Positions 19,203 through 28,254 of a DNA stretch of 41,856 bases are shown here, in pieces. Source of the DNA: Rubrivivax sp. Its GTDB lineage: Bacteria; Pseudomonadota; Gammaproteobacteria; Burkholderiales; Burkholderiaceae_C. Where the stretch lies: positions 1 to 41,856 of the forward strand of contig JAHECD010000028.1 of assembly GCA_024641945.1 (NCBI GenBank). The letters are read 5' to 3'. Both the position numbers and the translations under genes were made by a program. The first letter of the stretch is position 1. The number at the start of each line of letters is the position of its first letter. Under the pieces are notes generated by a model, which saw only the letters and a list, made by a program, of their open reading frames with translations, had not been told where the DNA came from and searched no databases.

Positions 19203-22049
19203 ATGCGCATTCATCGCCTGATTTCCCTCATCCTGATTGCCGGCACCTGCGTGGCAGTTCATGCCCAGGCACCTGCGGCCGCGGCGCCTGCGGCCGTCAC
19301 GGTCCCCCCGCTGGAGCGTGCACCCAACGACGCGTCGGAGTACCGGCGCTTCGTGCTCCCCAACGGCATCAAGGTCATCCTGCTGTCCGACCCCAAGCTG
19401 AACCGGTCGTCCGCGGCGCTGGCCGTGGGCGTGGGGCATCTGAGCGACCCGCCGGCGCGCCAGGGCATGGCGCACTTTCTCGAGCACATGCTGTTCCTGG
19501 GCACGCAGAAGTTCCCGGCCGTCTCCGACTTCGACACCTACCTCACCGGCAACGGCGGCGCCAACAACGCCTACACCGCGGCCGACCGCACCAACTTCTT
19601 CTTCGAAGTCCGGCACGACGCGTTCGAAGGCGCCCTCGACCGGTTTGCGCAGTTCTTCGTGGCCCCGCTGTTTGCGCCGGAGTTCACCGAGCGCGAGATG
19701 AACGCGGTCGATTCGGAGCACCAGAAGAATCTCGAGAACGATCTCTGGCGCGAAGAGGTCGTGCGCAACTCGGTCTACCGTGAAGGTCATCCGGCGCGGC
19801 TGTTCGGCACCGGCAACCGCACCACGCTGGGCGGCACCACGCGCGACGAGTTGCTGTCCTTCTATCAGCGCTACTACAGCGCCAACCGCATGACGCTCGC
19901 GCTCACCGGCAAGGCGAGCCTGGACCAGCTCGAACAATGGGCGCGCAACTACTTTGCCGCCGTGCCCGACCGCGGCGCACCCGAGCTGCGGTATCCCGCC
20001 GATTTTCTGCCGCCCAAGCCCGCACTGCGCGAGCTGCGCATGGAGCCGCTGAAAGATCTGCGCCATCTGACGCTCACCTTCCCGCTGCCCGATCTGCGGG
20101 CCTACGTGTTCAGCAAGCCGGCCGAGCAGCTCGCCTTTGTGCTCGGCCACGAAGGCGCGGGCAGCCTGCTCGCGGCGCTGAAGGCCGAAGACTTGGCGAC
20201 GAGCCTGTCGGTCGGCGCGGAGGCCGAGACACACGACTACGGGTCGTTCACGCTTCAGGTGGGGCTCACACCCGCCGGGCTGTCCAAGACCACGCGGGTG
20301 CTCGAACTCGTCTTCGCGATGGTCGACAAGCTTCGGCGCGAGGGCCTGCCCGCGTACCTGTTCCAGGAGCGGCGTGCGATGGCCCGGCTGGATGAGCGCT
20401 TCCGTGACAAGGGCGAGGGCATGGACCGCGCCGCGGGCCTGGCGAATGCGGTGATGGACTATCCCATCGACATCGCGGAGCGCGTGCCGTTTCTGTGGCT
20501 GCAACCCGACCCCGCGGCCGTCAGCGCGGTGCTGGGTTACCTGCGCCCGGACAACCTGCTCGTCACGCTCGTGGCCAATGGGGTGCCGACCGATCGTGTC
20601 GAGCCGTTCTATGGCACGCATTACAGCTACGCCGAGGACGCCGGTGCCCCCTACACGGCACTGCTCAGGCCGCCCAGCGTGGCCGCGCTGGCGGCGCCCG
20701 CGCCGAACCCGTTCGTGCCGGACGCACCGCAGGTGCTGCCGGTCGAGCCCGTGCATCTGGTCGACGAGCCCGCGCTGTCGATGTACTACGCGCAGGACAC
20801 GGAGTTTCAGCGGCCGCTGGCGGCGCATCTGTTGCGCTTCAGGACTCCACGCTCGATGGCCAACCTTCGAAATGCGGTGCTGATGCGCTTCTACGAAAAC
20901 TGCATACGCGAATCTCTCACCGAGGCGACCTACGCCGCCGCCGAGGCGGGGTTGCACTTCAACCTTTCGGCCGCGGTCGACGGTGTGCAGATCGCCGTCG
21001 AGGGCTACGACGCACCGGCCGGTCGTCTGCTGGACACCGTGTCCGGGTCGCTCGTCGAGTTCAAGCTGTCGGAAGAGCGTTTCGCGGCGCTGAAGGACCG
21101 CGTGCTGCGCGAACTGGCGGCATTCGACCGGGGGGATGCGTACAAGACGCTGCAGGAGTCGCGCCGCCGCGCGCTGCGCGAGTTCTATTTCCGCCCCGAC
21201 GAAGAGCTGCCGCTCGCCCGCAAGGTGACGCTGGCGCAGGTGCATGAATTCGCCCGCGGCCTGTATGCACGCGGCAAGATCGAGGCGCTGAGCTATGGCA
21301 ACCTGAGCGCCAACGACGCCGCCACCCTCGTGCGGCGGTTGGCGGTACGCCTGAAGACACAGGCGCTTCCAGCGTCCCAGCTGGTCGAACGCCGCACGTT
21401 GGTGACGGCGCCTGGGCAAGTGGTACGGTCCAGCGAGCAACTCGCCGTGAACAACTCCGCGTACCGCCAGGAGTACGTGCTCGGGCGCAGCACGCCGGAG
21501 CTGCGCGCGGCGACGGCGGTGCTCGCCGCCTTCGTCAGCGAGCCGTTCTATACCGAAATGCGCACGCGCCAGCAGCTCGGCTACATCGTCGCCGGCGGTG
21601 CTGCCGAGGATGTGAACAGCGAGTTTGCCTATTTCATCATCCAGTCGGCCGACCACCCTGCCGATGAGCTCGAAGCGCGGGCGACGGCCGTCATCGAACA
21701 GCTGCCGGCACAACTGGCCGCGCTGGACGACGGCGCGTGGCAGGCCCTGGTGGCCGGCGTGCGTTCGTCGCTGCAGGAAAAGGACAAGTCGATTGCCGAG
21801 CGGGCGATGCGCCTGTTCGGTCTTGCGTTCGAGCAGCACGCGGATTGGGACCGGCGTGCCGACACGCTCAAGGCGCTGGACGCCCTGACGCGCGAGCGTG
21901 CCGCGGCGTTGCTGAAGGTGGCGGTGTCGCCGAAGACGGCGCAGGTGCGCACGTTCCTCGGCTTCGGCCGCGAGCACCGGCCTGCCACGGCGCCCGCGGT
22001 GAGCTTCAGCGATGCCCAGGCCTGGAAGCGCGGCCAGCGATACGAGTGA
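19203..22049 (+). CDS. Exported M16 zinc metalloprotease (pitrilysin-like)
   Basis: This is a 948-residue insulysin/pitrilysin-type protease. The signal peptide is MRIHRLISLILIAGTCVAV, with likely cleavage after AHAQA-like residues near 21-24. The inverted zinc motif HFLEH lies at residues 91-95, with the distal metal-binding Glu in the HQKNLENDLWRE segment near residue 170. Four repeated M16 half-domains fit the length, and a late RTRQQLGYIVAGG stretch is the usual R/Y substrate-binding element of the C-terminal part. The family degrades peptides in a closed chamber; the location should be the periplasm. The 61 bases before it follow rng and could hold a separate promoter. It is convergent with the metzincin gene. 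Confidence 0.93.
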   Translation: MRIHRLISLILIAGTCVAVHAQAPAAAAPAAVTVPPLERAPNDASEYRRFVLPNGIKVILLSDPKLNRSSAALAVGVGHLSDPPARQGMAHFLEHMLFLGTQKFPAVSDFDTYLTGNGGANNAYTAADRTNFFFEVRHDAFEGALDRFAQFFVAPLFAPEFTEREMNAVDSEHQKNLENDLWREEVVRNSVYREGHPARLFGTGNRTTLGGTTRDELLSFYQRYYSANRMTLALTGKASLDQLEQWARNYFAAVPDRGAPELRYPADFLPPKPALRELRMEPLKDLRHLTLTFPLPDLRAYVFSKPAEQLAFVLGHEGAGSLLAALKAEDLATSLSVGAEAETHDYGSFTLQVGLTPAGLSKTTRVLELVFAMVDKLRREGLPAYLFQERRAMARLDERFRDKGEGMDRAAGLANAVMDYPIDIAERVPFLWLQPDPAAVSAVLGYLRPDNLLVTLVANGVPTDRVEPFYGTHYSYAEDAGAPYTALLRPPSVAALAAPAPNPFVPDAPQVLPVEPVHLVDEPALSMYYAQDTEFQRPLAAHLLRFRTPRSMANLRNAVLMRFYENCIRESLTEATYAAAEAGLHFNLSAAVDGVQIAVEGYDAPAGRLLDTVSGSLVEFKLSEERFAALKDRVLRELAAFDRGDAYKTLQESRRRALREFYFRPDEELPLARKVTLAQVHEFARGLYARGKIEALSYGNLSANDAATLVRRLAVRLKTQALPASQLVERRTLVTAPGQVVRSSEQLAVNNSAYRQEYVLGRSTPELRAATAVLAAFVSEPFYTEMRTRQQLGYIVAGGAAEDVNSEFAYFIIQSADHPADELEARATAVIEQLPAQLAALDDGAWQALVAGVRSSLQEKDKSIAERAMRLFGLAFEQHADWDRRADTLKALDALTRERAAALLKVAVSPKTAQVRTFLGFGREHRPATAPAVSFSDAQAWKRGQRYE

Positions 22050-22076
22050 GGCGCGGCCGCTTCGAGGCGCCGTTGT

Positions 22077-24209
22077 TTACTGCACCGTGACCGAAATCGT
22101 CTGCTCGGCGACGTTGCCGGCCTTGTCCGTGGCGCGGACCCGCAACGTATACGGCCCCTTGGCCGCCTTGCGCAGATTCCAGTTGGCGCTGTAGGGCGCG
22201 CTGGTGTCGCGTGCGAGCAGCGTGCTGCCCGCATAGAACTCCACCGACGCGATGCCCGACGCATCGCTCGCGCTGGCCTTGAGGGTGGCCGAGCGGCCGC
22301 TCAGCGTCGCGCCGTTGCCGGGGCTCGTGAGGGCCACGGCGGGCGGCGTGTTGTCGCTATAGACGATATAGGCGCCATGGGCCACGCTTGGCGCCGGGCT
22401 CGCGGCGTCGGCCGCACTGACGTCGAACGTGTAGGTGCCGTTCGTTGCGGTCGTGGACGAGGTCACCTGCAACGTCGTCGACGCACTGGCGCCTGCCACG
22501 ATTGCAAGGCTGCTGGCGGCCAGGCTCCCGCTCAACCCGCCGGGCAGGGCCTGCGTGATGTTGAACGTGCCGGTGCCACACGCGGCGCTGTTGGTATTGG
22601 TCACGGCCACGGTGTACGACAGCACGGTGCCGGCGCCTGCCGACAGCGTGGCAGGCGTCAACGCGACGCCAGGTGCCGAGCGCGCACAAGTGCCGCCGGC
22701 AAAACTGATGCCGACGGTGGCGATGCTGCCCGCCAGCGCCTGGTGCGTGATGGTCACGCCGTTGACCGTGTCGGTGAAGCTGCCGCCCACGGGCAGCGTC
22801 TTTTCGAGGATCGTCCTGGCCGGCAGCGTGCCCGTGCTGCGGTGGATGCTGAGGGCATTGACGAACGTGCTGGACAGCGTGGCGTCCAGTGCGGTGGCCT
22901 GGCGCAGGCTCACGTAGTACGTCTCGTTGGTGTCCGGCTTGGGCAGCCGCAACACCTGCGCCGACGTGGCGCTGCCGAGTTCCAGCGCGCTCAGTGAAAA
23001 GGTCCCCGGCGTGGTGACGTCTTGCATCGCGCCCGGAGGCAGCCACCCGGCCATGGCCTGGTTGGCGCCGTTGGCGCGCACGACGCGGGCGCCGCCCATC
23101 GGGTCGGAGCTGTCGCCGTATTCGGCCGTGGGCGTACCGGCATGGTGGAACGACAGGTTGTGACCGAGTTCGTGTGAATACACGCCCGTCGATGCGCACG
23201 ACTGGACCCAGCTCTTGCGACCGGGCATGTAGGCCAGGCCGGACCAGCCGCAGGTGCTGTTCGGCGGCGTCACGTAATTGACGCGGGCGTATTGCGTGGA
23301 GTCGATGCCGGCGGCCTTGAGTGCCGCTTCGAGGGCCGTGCCCCAGCCGTTGTAGTCGCAACTGCCGGTGCTCGTGTAGGCGATCGGGAACGGCCCGACC
23401 ACCTGGCCGGAGAAACTGACCACGTTGCGCGACGATTCGAGGTAGTTGTTGTTGACGGTGGCGCCAGTGGCACCGAAGACGCGGCCCGACACGTCGGCGG
23501 CGGTGCAGGTCAGGGCCTTGTCCGAGAAGTGGGCCAGCACGACGAGCGTCTTCTGGTCACCTTGGACGACCGCCGCGGTCGACGGCACCACGGCGGTCGT
23601 GGTGCCCGTGCCACCCGCCGCCGTGAGTTGGGCGTTTCGCTTGTCCTTGACGATCAGGTGGCCGTCGAGCGCCGTGCCGTCGATCGCCGCCCGTCGTCCG
23701 GCCAGTGCCAGCAGGGCACGCTCGGCGCCGACGGCGTCGGCCAGGTGCAGCTCGAGACGCGTGCCGCCGCCATCCGGCTGCAGGTAGAAGCGCTGCTTTG
23801 AAAGGCCGCGCGCAAAGTCGTCGCCCACGGCGGCGAATACGGCGCCAGTGGCGTGCAGGTCGGACTCCACATGCACCTGGGCCTGCGCAGGCAGGCGTTC
23901 GCGCAGGCCGGACGGCAGCAGGCGCATCGTGGCCAGGCGCGGGTTGCGCTCCAGCAGGCGAAGCAGGCGCACCTTGCGCTGCTCCGCGAGTTGCACGAGT
24001 TGGCGCAGACGTGCATCGCGTGCGGCCGGCGGGGCCGATTCGAGTTGTGCAAGTCCGGCGACCAGCTGGTCGTTCGCGGCGACGCTTTGCTGGTCGGTCG
24101 TCAGGTCTTCGCCGATATGGCTGGCCAGCACAGGCCCCGACAGCGGCGCCAGGGCAGCGGCAGCACACAGCGCAAGGGCGCGCAGCGGAAAGCGGATGGC
24201 GTGATTCAT
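22077..24209 (-). CDS. Secreted M11-type metzincin protease with Ig-like C-terminus
   Basis: This is a 710-residue secreted protein. A signal peptide (residues 1-30) is followed by a putative propeptide (about 31-215). The catalytic domain has the metzincin zinc motif HELGHNLSFHH (His346, His350, His356, Glu347) and a Met-turn SSDPMGG (Met371). This arrangement resembles the gametolysin (M11) family. Two or three beta-sandwich modules follow: one Ser/Thr/Ala-rich NEW3-like segment (about 515-620) and a terminal Ig-like domain with PPAVALTSPGNGATL and VRATDKAGNVAEQTISV. Such domains often serve in adhesion or substrate contact. No sorting signal or T2SS neighbour is visible. Substrate unknown. 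Confidence 0.85.
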   Translation of the reverse strand: MNHAIRFPLRALALCAAAALAPLSGPVLASHIGEDLTTDQQSVAANDQLVAGLAQLESAPPAARDARLRQLVQLAEQRKVRLLRLLERNPRLATMRLLPSGLRERLPAQAQVHVESDLHATGAVFAAVGDDFARGLSKQRFYLQPDGGGTRLELHLADAVGAERALLALAGRRAAIDGTALDGHLIVKDKRNAQLTAAGGTGTTTAVVPSTAAVVQGDQKTLVVLAHFSDKALTCTAADVSGRVFGATGATVNNNYLESSRNVVSFSGQVVGPFPIAYTSTGSCDYNGWGTALEAALKAAGIDSTQYARVNYVTPPNSTCGWSGLAYMPGRKSWVQSCASTGVYSHELGHNLSFHHAGTPTAEYGDSSDPMGGARVVRANGANQAMAGWLPPGAMQDVTTPGTFSLSALELGSATSAQVLRLPKPDTNETYYVSLRQATALDATLSSTFVNALSIHRSTGTLPARTILEKTLPVGGSFTDTVNGVTITHQALAGSIATVGISFAGGTCARSAPGVALTPATLSAGAGTVLSYTVAVTNTNSAACGTGTFNITQALPGGLSGSLAASSLAIVAGASASTTLQVTSSTTATNGTYTFDVSAADAASPAPSVAHGAYIVYSDNTPPAVALTSPGNGATLSGRSATLKASASDASGIASVEFYAGSTLLARDTSAPYSANWNLRKAAKGPYTLRVRATDKAGNVAEQTISVTVQ

Positions 24210-24552
24210 GGGGGTCCCAACGTGGTCTGGTGGCGCGGCTCAGGCCGCTGTGGCCCGCAATGTAGGGGCGCGCCGGGGTGCCCATGTATCCGCGGGTTGC
24301 GGCGATTGCCGTGGTCGCCGGGTACTGGGTCGATTTCTGTATCAGGCGGGCGGCGCTCGGTTCGGGCCGCCGCCGTGGTCTGTGACGTGGCTCCGCGTGG
24401 GCAAATCGCCGACGGGCAATGCCGCACGCCGGCTCACCCGTATCGAGACGTCAGCAGGTGTAGCGGGTGCAAGCAGATGAACGCGGGCGGCGGCCGTGTG
24501 GAATATCACGGGCCGGCCGGCACGGTGGCCGCCGGCGTACCCGGCCGGCGGA
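24210..24552. other. Intergenic region upstream of the metzincin gene and downstream of moeA
   Basis: These 343 bases separate two genes on the reverse strand. I see no recognisable coding sequence. Short open frames here are Arg/Gly-rich and lack a Shine-Dalgarno. The part next to 24210 should carry the metzincin promoter; TACATT on the reverse strand near 24260 is only a weak -10 candidate. The part next to 24552 has several overlapping GCCGGC-based inverted repeats that could end moeA transcription, but no T-tract follows. Confidence 0.6.
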
Positions 24553-25821
24553 TCAGGCCAGCCCGTCGAACAGCCAGACGTCGACCGGCTCGCCGGCGGC
24601 GACCGATCCCTGTTCGTGGCGCAGCACGACGAGCGCGTTGGCTTCGCTCATGCTGCGCAGCACGCCCGCGCCCTGCGAGCCTGTGATCTGCACCTGCCAG
24701 CCGCCGTCTGCCGCCGGTGTGACGATGCCGCGCTGGAACTCCGTGCGCCCGGGGCGCTTGCGAATCGCCGCCACGCTGCGCGCCTGCAGCACCGGCATCG
24801 GCACGGGCGTGGCGCCGGCCAGCTGCATCAGGGCCTCACGTGCGAGCACGTAGAACGTGACCAGTGCCGCCACCGGGTTGCCCGGCAGCCCGAAGAGCCA
24901 CGACCGCCGCCCCTGCGCGCCCTGCAGCGGCCCGAAGGCAAACGGCCGGCCCGGCCGCATGGCCACTTTCCAGAAGGCGACCTCGCCCATTCGCGCCAGC
25001 AGGTCGCGGGTGAAGTCGGCGTCGCCCGCGCTGACACCGCCGCTCGTCAGCACCACGTCGGCCTGGGCCACCGCGGCGTCGAGCGTGGCCTGCAATGCCG
25101 CCGGGTCGTCGCGCACCAGGCCGAGGTCCACCACGTCCATGTCGAGGCGCCGAAGCGCGGCCGCCAGGGCAAAGCGGTTGCTGTCGTAGATGCAGCCCGG
25201 CGGCAGCGGATCGCCCGGCGTGAAGACCTCGTCGCCGGTCGAGAAGAGTGCCACGCGCAGCCGCCGTTTCACCGTGACCTCGACGAGACCGAGCGATGCG
25301 ATGAGCCCCACGTCCGCGGGCCGAAGCAGCCGGCCGGTGCGCAGCGCAGGCTTGCCCAGTGCCAGGTCCTCGCCGCGCTTGCGGCGGTTCTCCCCGGCGC
25401 GCATGACGCCCGGTTCGATGCGCACCTGGTCCGCCTCCGACTTGCACAGCTCCAGCGGCACCACGGTATCGGTGCCGGCCGGCATCACCGCGCCGGTCAT
25501 GATGCGTACACATTCGCCGGCGGACACCTTGCCGGCGAACGGGGCGCCGGCGTAGACGGTCCCCACGCTGCGCAATGCGAGGGGCTGGGCGCCGAGCTGC
25601 GCACCGGCGAAGGCAAAACCATCCATGGCCGAGTTGTCGTGCGCGGGCACGTCGATCGGCGAGACGACCTCTCGCGCGAGTACGCGGCCGGCAGCCTGTG
25701 CCAACGCGACGGTTTCCGTGCCGTCGATCGGCACGAGCGTGGCGGCGATCGCGGCGCGCGCTTCGTCGACGCTGATATTGCGTTCGCCGGCAGCGAGCGG
25801 GTTGGGGCCGAGTTCGGACAT
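24553..25821 (-). CDS. moeA: Molybdopterin molybdenumtransferase MoeA
   Basis: MoeA inserts molybdate (or tungstate in some paralogues) into adenylylated molybdopterin, completing the cofactor. The 422-residue length is typical. Visible signatures are PAHDNSAMDGFAF in domain I, the RIMTGAVMPAGTDTVVP segment, FSTGDEVFTPGDPLPPG, TSGGVSAGDADF, and the active-site region GLPGNPVAAL. The C-terminal domain IV is complete. I chose ATG 25821 (MSELGPNPLAAGE); the frame is open beyond it, but only with low-complexity sequence. The gene is divergent from the tungstate transport operon 124 bases away, suggesting joint control by oxyanion supply and possible use with tungsten. Confidence 0.95.
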   Translation of the reverse strand: MSELGPNPLAAGERNISVDEARAAIAATLVPIDGTETVALAQAAGRVLAREVVSPIDVPAHDNSAMDGFAFAGAQLGAQPLALRSVGTVYAGAPFAGKVSAGECVRIMTGAVMPAGTDTVVPLELCKSEADQVRIEPGVMRAGENRRKRGEDLALGKPALRTGRLLRPADVGLIASLGLVEVTVKRRLRVALFSTGDEVFTPGDPLPPGCIYDSNRFALAAALRRLDMDVVDLGLVRDDPAALQATLDAAVAQADVVLTSGGVSAGDADFTRDLLARMGEVAFWKVAMRPGRPFAFGPLQGAQGRRSWLFGLPGNPVAALVTFYVLAREALMQLAGATPVPMPVLQARSVAAIRKRPGRTEFQRGIVTPAADGGWQVQITGSQGAGVLRSMSEANALVVLRHEQGSVAAGEPVDVWLFDGLA

Positions 25822-25878
25822 GGCGGGGTGCGGCAAGGGTTCTTCGACCCCGATTCTGCAATGGCGTCCGTCCAAGCC

Positions 25879-25896
25879 TATGCAACCACCAGCATA
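25879..25896. promoter_or_regulatory. Short inverted repeat in the moeA/tupB divergent region
   Basis: TATGC and GCATA form an inverted repeat with an eight-base spacer, in the middle of the 124-base region between moeA and tupB. It is one of the few AT-containing patches there. An oxyanion-responsive regulator of ModE or TunR type could bind such a site, but I do not recognise a consensus. Five-base arms can occur by chance. Confidence 0.3.
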
Positions 25897-25945
25897 TCGC
25901 CGGCGACGAGGCCGGCAGGGACAATGCGTGAACTCTCCGAGACCG

Positions 25946-26659
25946 ATGAATACCGTTGCCGACAGCCTGTTCCTGGCACTCCAGCTGATCCTGCATTCCG
26001 ATACCGAACTGCTGCGCATCGTGGGGCTGTCGTTGCGCGTGAGCGGGTCGGCCTGCCTCGTCGGTGCCGTCTTCGGGCTGTCGCTGGGCGCCTTGCTCGC
26101 CGTGACGCGCTTTCCGGGCCAGCGTGTGGTGGTCTTGGCGCTGAACACCCTGCTCGCGCTGCCGTCGGTGGTCGTCGGGCTGCTGGTCTATCTGCTGCTG
26201 TCGCGCGCGGGGCCGCTCGGCGACCTGGGCATCCTTTTCACGCCGACGGCGATGGTCATCGCGCAGAGCATCCTGATCGTGCCGCTGTTCGCGGCGTTGT
26301 CGCGCCGCCTCGTGCTGAACGGTCTGCGCGATGGGGGCGACCAGTTGCGCTCGCTCGGCGCCGGGCCGCTCACGAGTGCGCTGCTGCTGCTGGTGCACGA
26401 CCGCTTCGGGGTGCTGACGATCGGCCTCACGGCCTTCGGCCGCGCCGTGGCCGAGGTCGGCGCGGTGATGATCGTGGGTGGCAACATCGCCGGCGTCACA
26501 CGCGTGATGACGACGTCGATCGCCCTCGAAACGAGCAAGGGCGACCTGCCACTGGCGCTGGCGCTGGGCATCGTCCTGCTCGGCGTGGTGGGCCTGCTGA
26601 ACCTGCTCGTCACCGCGTTGCAGGCTGGCACGTCCATCGAGCGCGAGGCGCTCGCGTGA
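25946..26659 (+). CDS. tupB: Tungstate ABC transporter permease
   Basis: This is a 237-residue inner-membrane permease with five or six helices and the BPD_transp_1 pattern. The cytoplasmic coupling loop is recognisable around LRSLGAGPLTSALLLLV and AFGRAVAEVGAVMIVGGN. The combination of this permease with a TupA-type binding protein identifies the system as TupABC, which imports tungstate with high affinity. The ATG at 25946 starts a hydrophilic N-tail before the first helix. Its stop overlaps the GTG of tupC (GTGA, 26656-26659). It is the first gene of the tupB-tupC-tupA operon. Confidence 0.9.
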   Translation: MNTVADSLFLALQLILHSDTELLRIVGLSLRVSGSACLVGAVFGLSLGALLAVTRFPGQRVVVLALNTLLALPSVVVGLLVYLLLSRAGPLGDLGILFTPTAMVIAQSILIVPLFAALSRRLVLNGLRDGGDQLRSLGAGPLTSALLLLVHDRFGVLTIGLTAFGRAVAEVGAVMIVGGNIAGVTRVMTTSIALETSKGDLPLALALGIVLLGVVGLLNLLVTALQAGTSIEREALA

Positions 26660-27378
26660 CGGCGCTGCTGCCGCCCTTGATGAGCCTGCACGACGCGACG
26701 GTGGTCTTCGGTGCGGTGACCGCGTTGCAGCGCACGACGCTCACGCTGCACCGCGGCGAACGGCTGGTGCTGGTCGGCGCCAATGGCTCGGGCAAGACCA
26801 CGCTGCTGCGCGCGCTGCACGGCCTTTTTCCCTGTGACGAGGGCCGGCGCCAGGTGCACAAGCTGGCCGATGGCCGGCTGCCGACGGCGGCGATGCTGTT
26901 CCAGCGGCCCTTCCTGATGAGCCTGTCGGCACGCGCCAACGTGCGGCTGGGGCTGTGGCTGCGTGGCGTGCCGCGGGCGCGGCGCGGCGCGCTGGGAGAT
27001 GAAGCGCTGCGTCGCGTCGGCCTGCTGGCGCTGGCCGGGCGGCCGGCGCGCGCGCTGTCCGGCGGCCAGCAACAGCGGCTGGCGCTCGCACGTGCCTGGG
27101 CCATGCACCCGGACATCCTCTTCCTCGACGAACCCACGGCCAGCCTCGACCCGAGCGCCAAGCGCGAGATCGAGGCCGTCGTGGCCGAATTTGCCGCCGA
27201 CGGCATGACGGTGGCGATGAGCACGCACAACCTCGGGCAGGCCAAGCGGCTGGCCACGCGGGTGGTGTATCTCGATGCAGGGCGGATCGTCGTCGACCTG
27301 CCGGTGGATCGATTTTTCCAGGACGCCCTGCCGCACGAGGCGGCGCAATTCCTCAAAGGAGAACTCCCATGGATCTGA
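26656..27378 (+). CDS. tupC: Tungstate ABC transporter ATP-binding protein
   Basis: This is a 240-residue ABC ATPase that powers tungstate uptake through TupB. Walker A is GANGSGKTT, the Q-loop is in LFQRPFLM, the ABC signature is LSGGQQQRLALARA, Walker B is DILFLDEPTASLDP, and the switch His is in STHNLGQA. The start is GTG 26656, overlapping the tupB stop; ATG at 26680 is a possible alternative eight codons later. The 3' end overlaps the tupA start by ten bases in another frame. The protein lacks a C-terminal regulatory (TOBE) domain of the ModC type, which agrees with a Tup system. Confidence 0.92.
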   Translation: MTALLPPLMSLHDATVVFGAVTALQRTTLTLHRGERLVLVGANGSGKTTLLRALHGLFPCDEGRRQVHKLADGRLPTAAMLFQRPFLMSLSARANVRLGLWLRGVPRARRGALGDEALRRVGLLALAGRPARALSGGQQQRLALARAWAMHPDILFLDEPTASLDPSAKREIEAVVAEFAADGMTVAMSTHNLGQAKRLATRVVYLDAGRIVVDLPVDRFFQDALPHEAAQFLKGELPWI

Positions 27379-28223
27379 AATCTCGTCTGAGCCGCCACCT
27401 GCGCGCGCTCGCGCTGGCATCGTTGGCCACGTTGGCCACGTTGGCCGCGGTCGGCCAGAGCGCCCAGGCGCAGGACAAGTTCATCGTCGTGGCCTCGACC
27501 ACGTCGACCGAGCAGTCGGGCCTGTTCGGCCACCTGTTGCCGCTGTTCAAGAAGGCGAGTGGCATCGACGTGCGGGTGGTGGCCGTGGGCACCGGCCAGG
27601 CGCTCGATACCGGGCGCCGCGGTGATGCCGACGTGGTCTTCGTGCACGACACCGTGGCCGAGGAGAAGTTCGTCGCCGAGGGATACGCGACCAAGCGCCA
27701 GCCCGTGATGTACAACGACTTCGTCCTCGTCGGCCCGTCCGCCGACCCCGCGCAGGTGCGTGGCAACGACATTGCGGCGGCGCTCGTCAAGTTGTCGAAA
27801 AGCAGCGCACCCTTCATCTCGCGCGGCGACAAGAGCGGCACCTATGCCGCCGAACTGCGCCTGTGGAAGAAGGCCGGCATCGACCTCGTGGCGGGCAAGC
27901 CCGCCGGCTACAAGGAATGTGGTTGCGGCATGGGGCCGGCGCTGAACATGGGCTCGTCGCTCAATGGCTACGTGCTTACCGACCGCGGCACCTGGCTGTC
28001 GTTCAAGAACAAGGGCGACCTGAAGATCCTGGTCGAGGGTGACAAGAGCCTGTTCAACCAGTACGGGGTGATGATGGTCAACCCGGCCAGGCACCCGCAG
28101 GTGAAGGTGGCGCTGGCGCAGGCGTTCGTCGACTGGGTGGTTGCACCGGCGGGCCAGACGGCCATCGCCGACTACAAGATCGGCGGCGAGCAGCTGTTCT
28201 TCCCGAACGCCGCCTCCCAGTAG
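27369..28223 (+). CDS. tupA: Tungstate-binding periplasmic protein
   Basis: The 284-residue solute-binding protein captures tungstate for TupBC. A signal peptide ends near AQA-QD (residues 34-35). The mature protein opens with VVASTTSTEQSGLFGHLLP, the variant of the TTTS oxyanion motif typical of TupA, followed by AVGTGQALDTGRRGDADV and the later ISRGDKSGT segment. Specificity for tungstate over molybdate is inferred from family, not shown. GGAG stands a few bases before the ATG, inside the end of tupC. The signal peptide contains three tandem copies of a nine-base unit (27421-27447) encoding LATLATLA. Confidence 0.94.
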   Translation: MDLKSRLSRHLRALALASLATLATLAAVGQSAQAQDKFIVVASTTSTEQSGLFGHLLPLFKKASGIDVRVVAVGTGQALDTGRRGDADVVFVHDTVAEEKFVAEGYATKRQPVMYNDFVLVGPSADPAQVRGNDIAAALVKLSKSSAPFISRGDKSGTYAAELRLWKKAGIDLVAGKPAGYKECGCGMGPALNMGSSLNGYVLTDRGTWLSFKNKGDLKILVEGDKSLFNQYGVMMVNPARHPQVKVALAQAFVDWVVAPAGQTAIADYKIGGEQLFFPNAASQ

Positions 28224-28254
28224 GACGCGGATGACGAAGTACCCGTCCGCAGGA

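Noticed and set aside
19182..21977. A 931-codon reverse-strand open frame opposite the M16 protease
   Set aside because: It is an antisense shadow with no recognisable domain or Shine-Dalgarno site.
24210..24552. Small open frames in the 343-base intergenic region
   Set aside because: They are short and Arg/Gly-rich, without ribosome binding sites or family features.
25822..25945. Moco or Tuco riboswitch upstream of moeA or tupB
   Set aside because: The region is only 124 bases and I could not find the conserved stems of that class.
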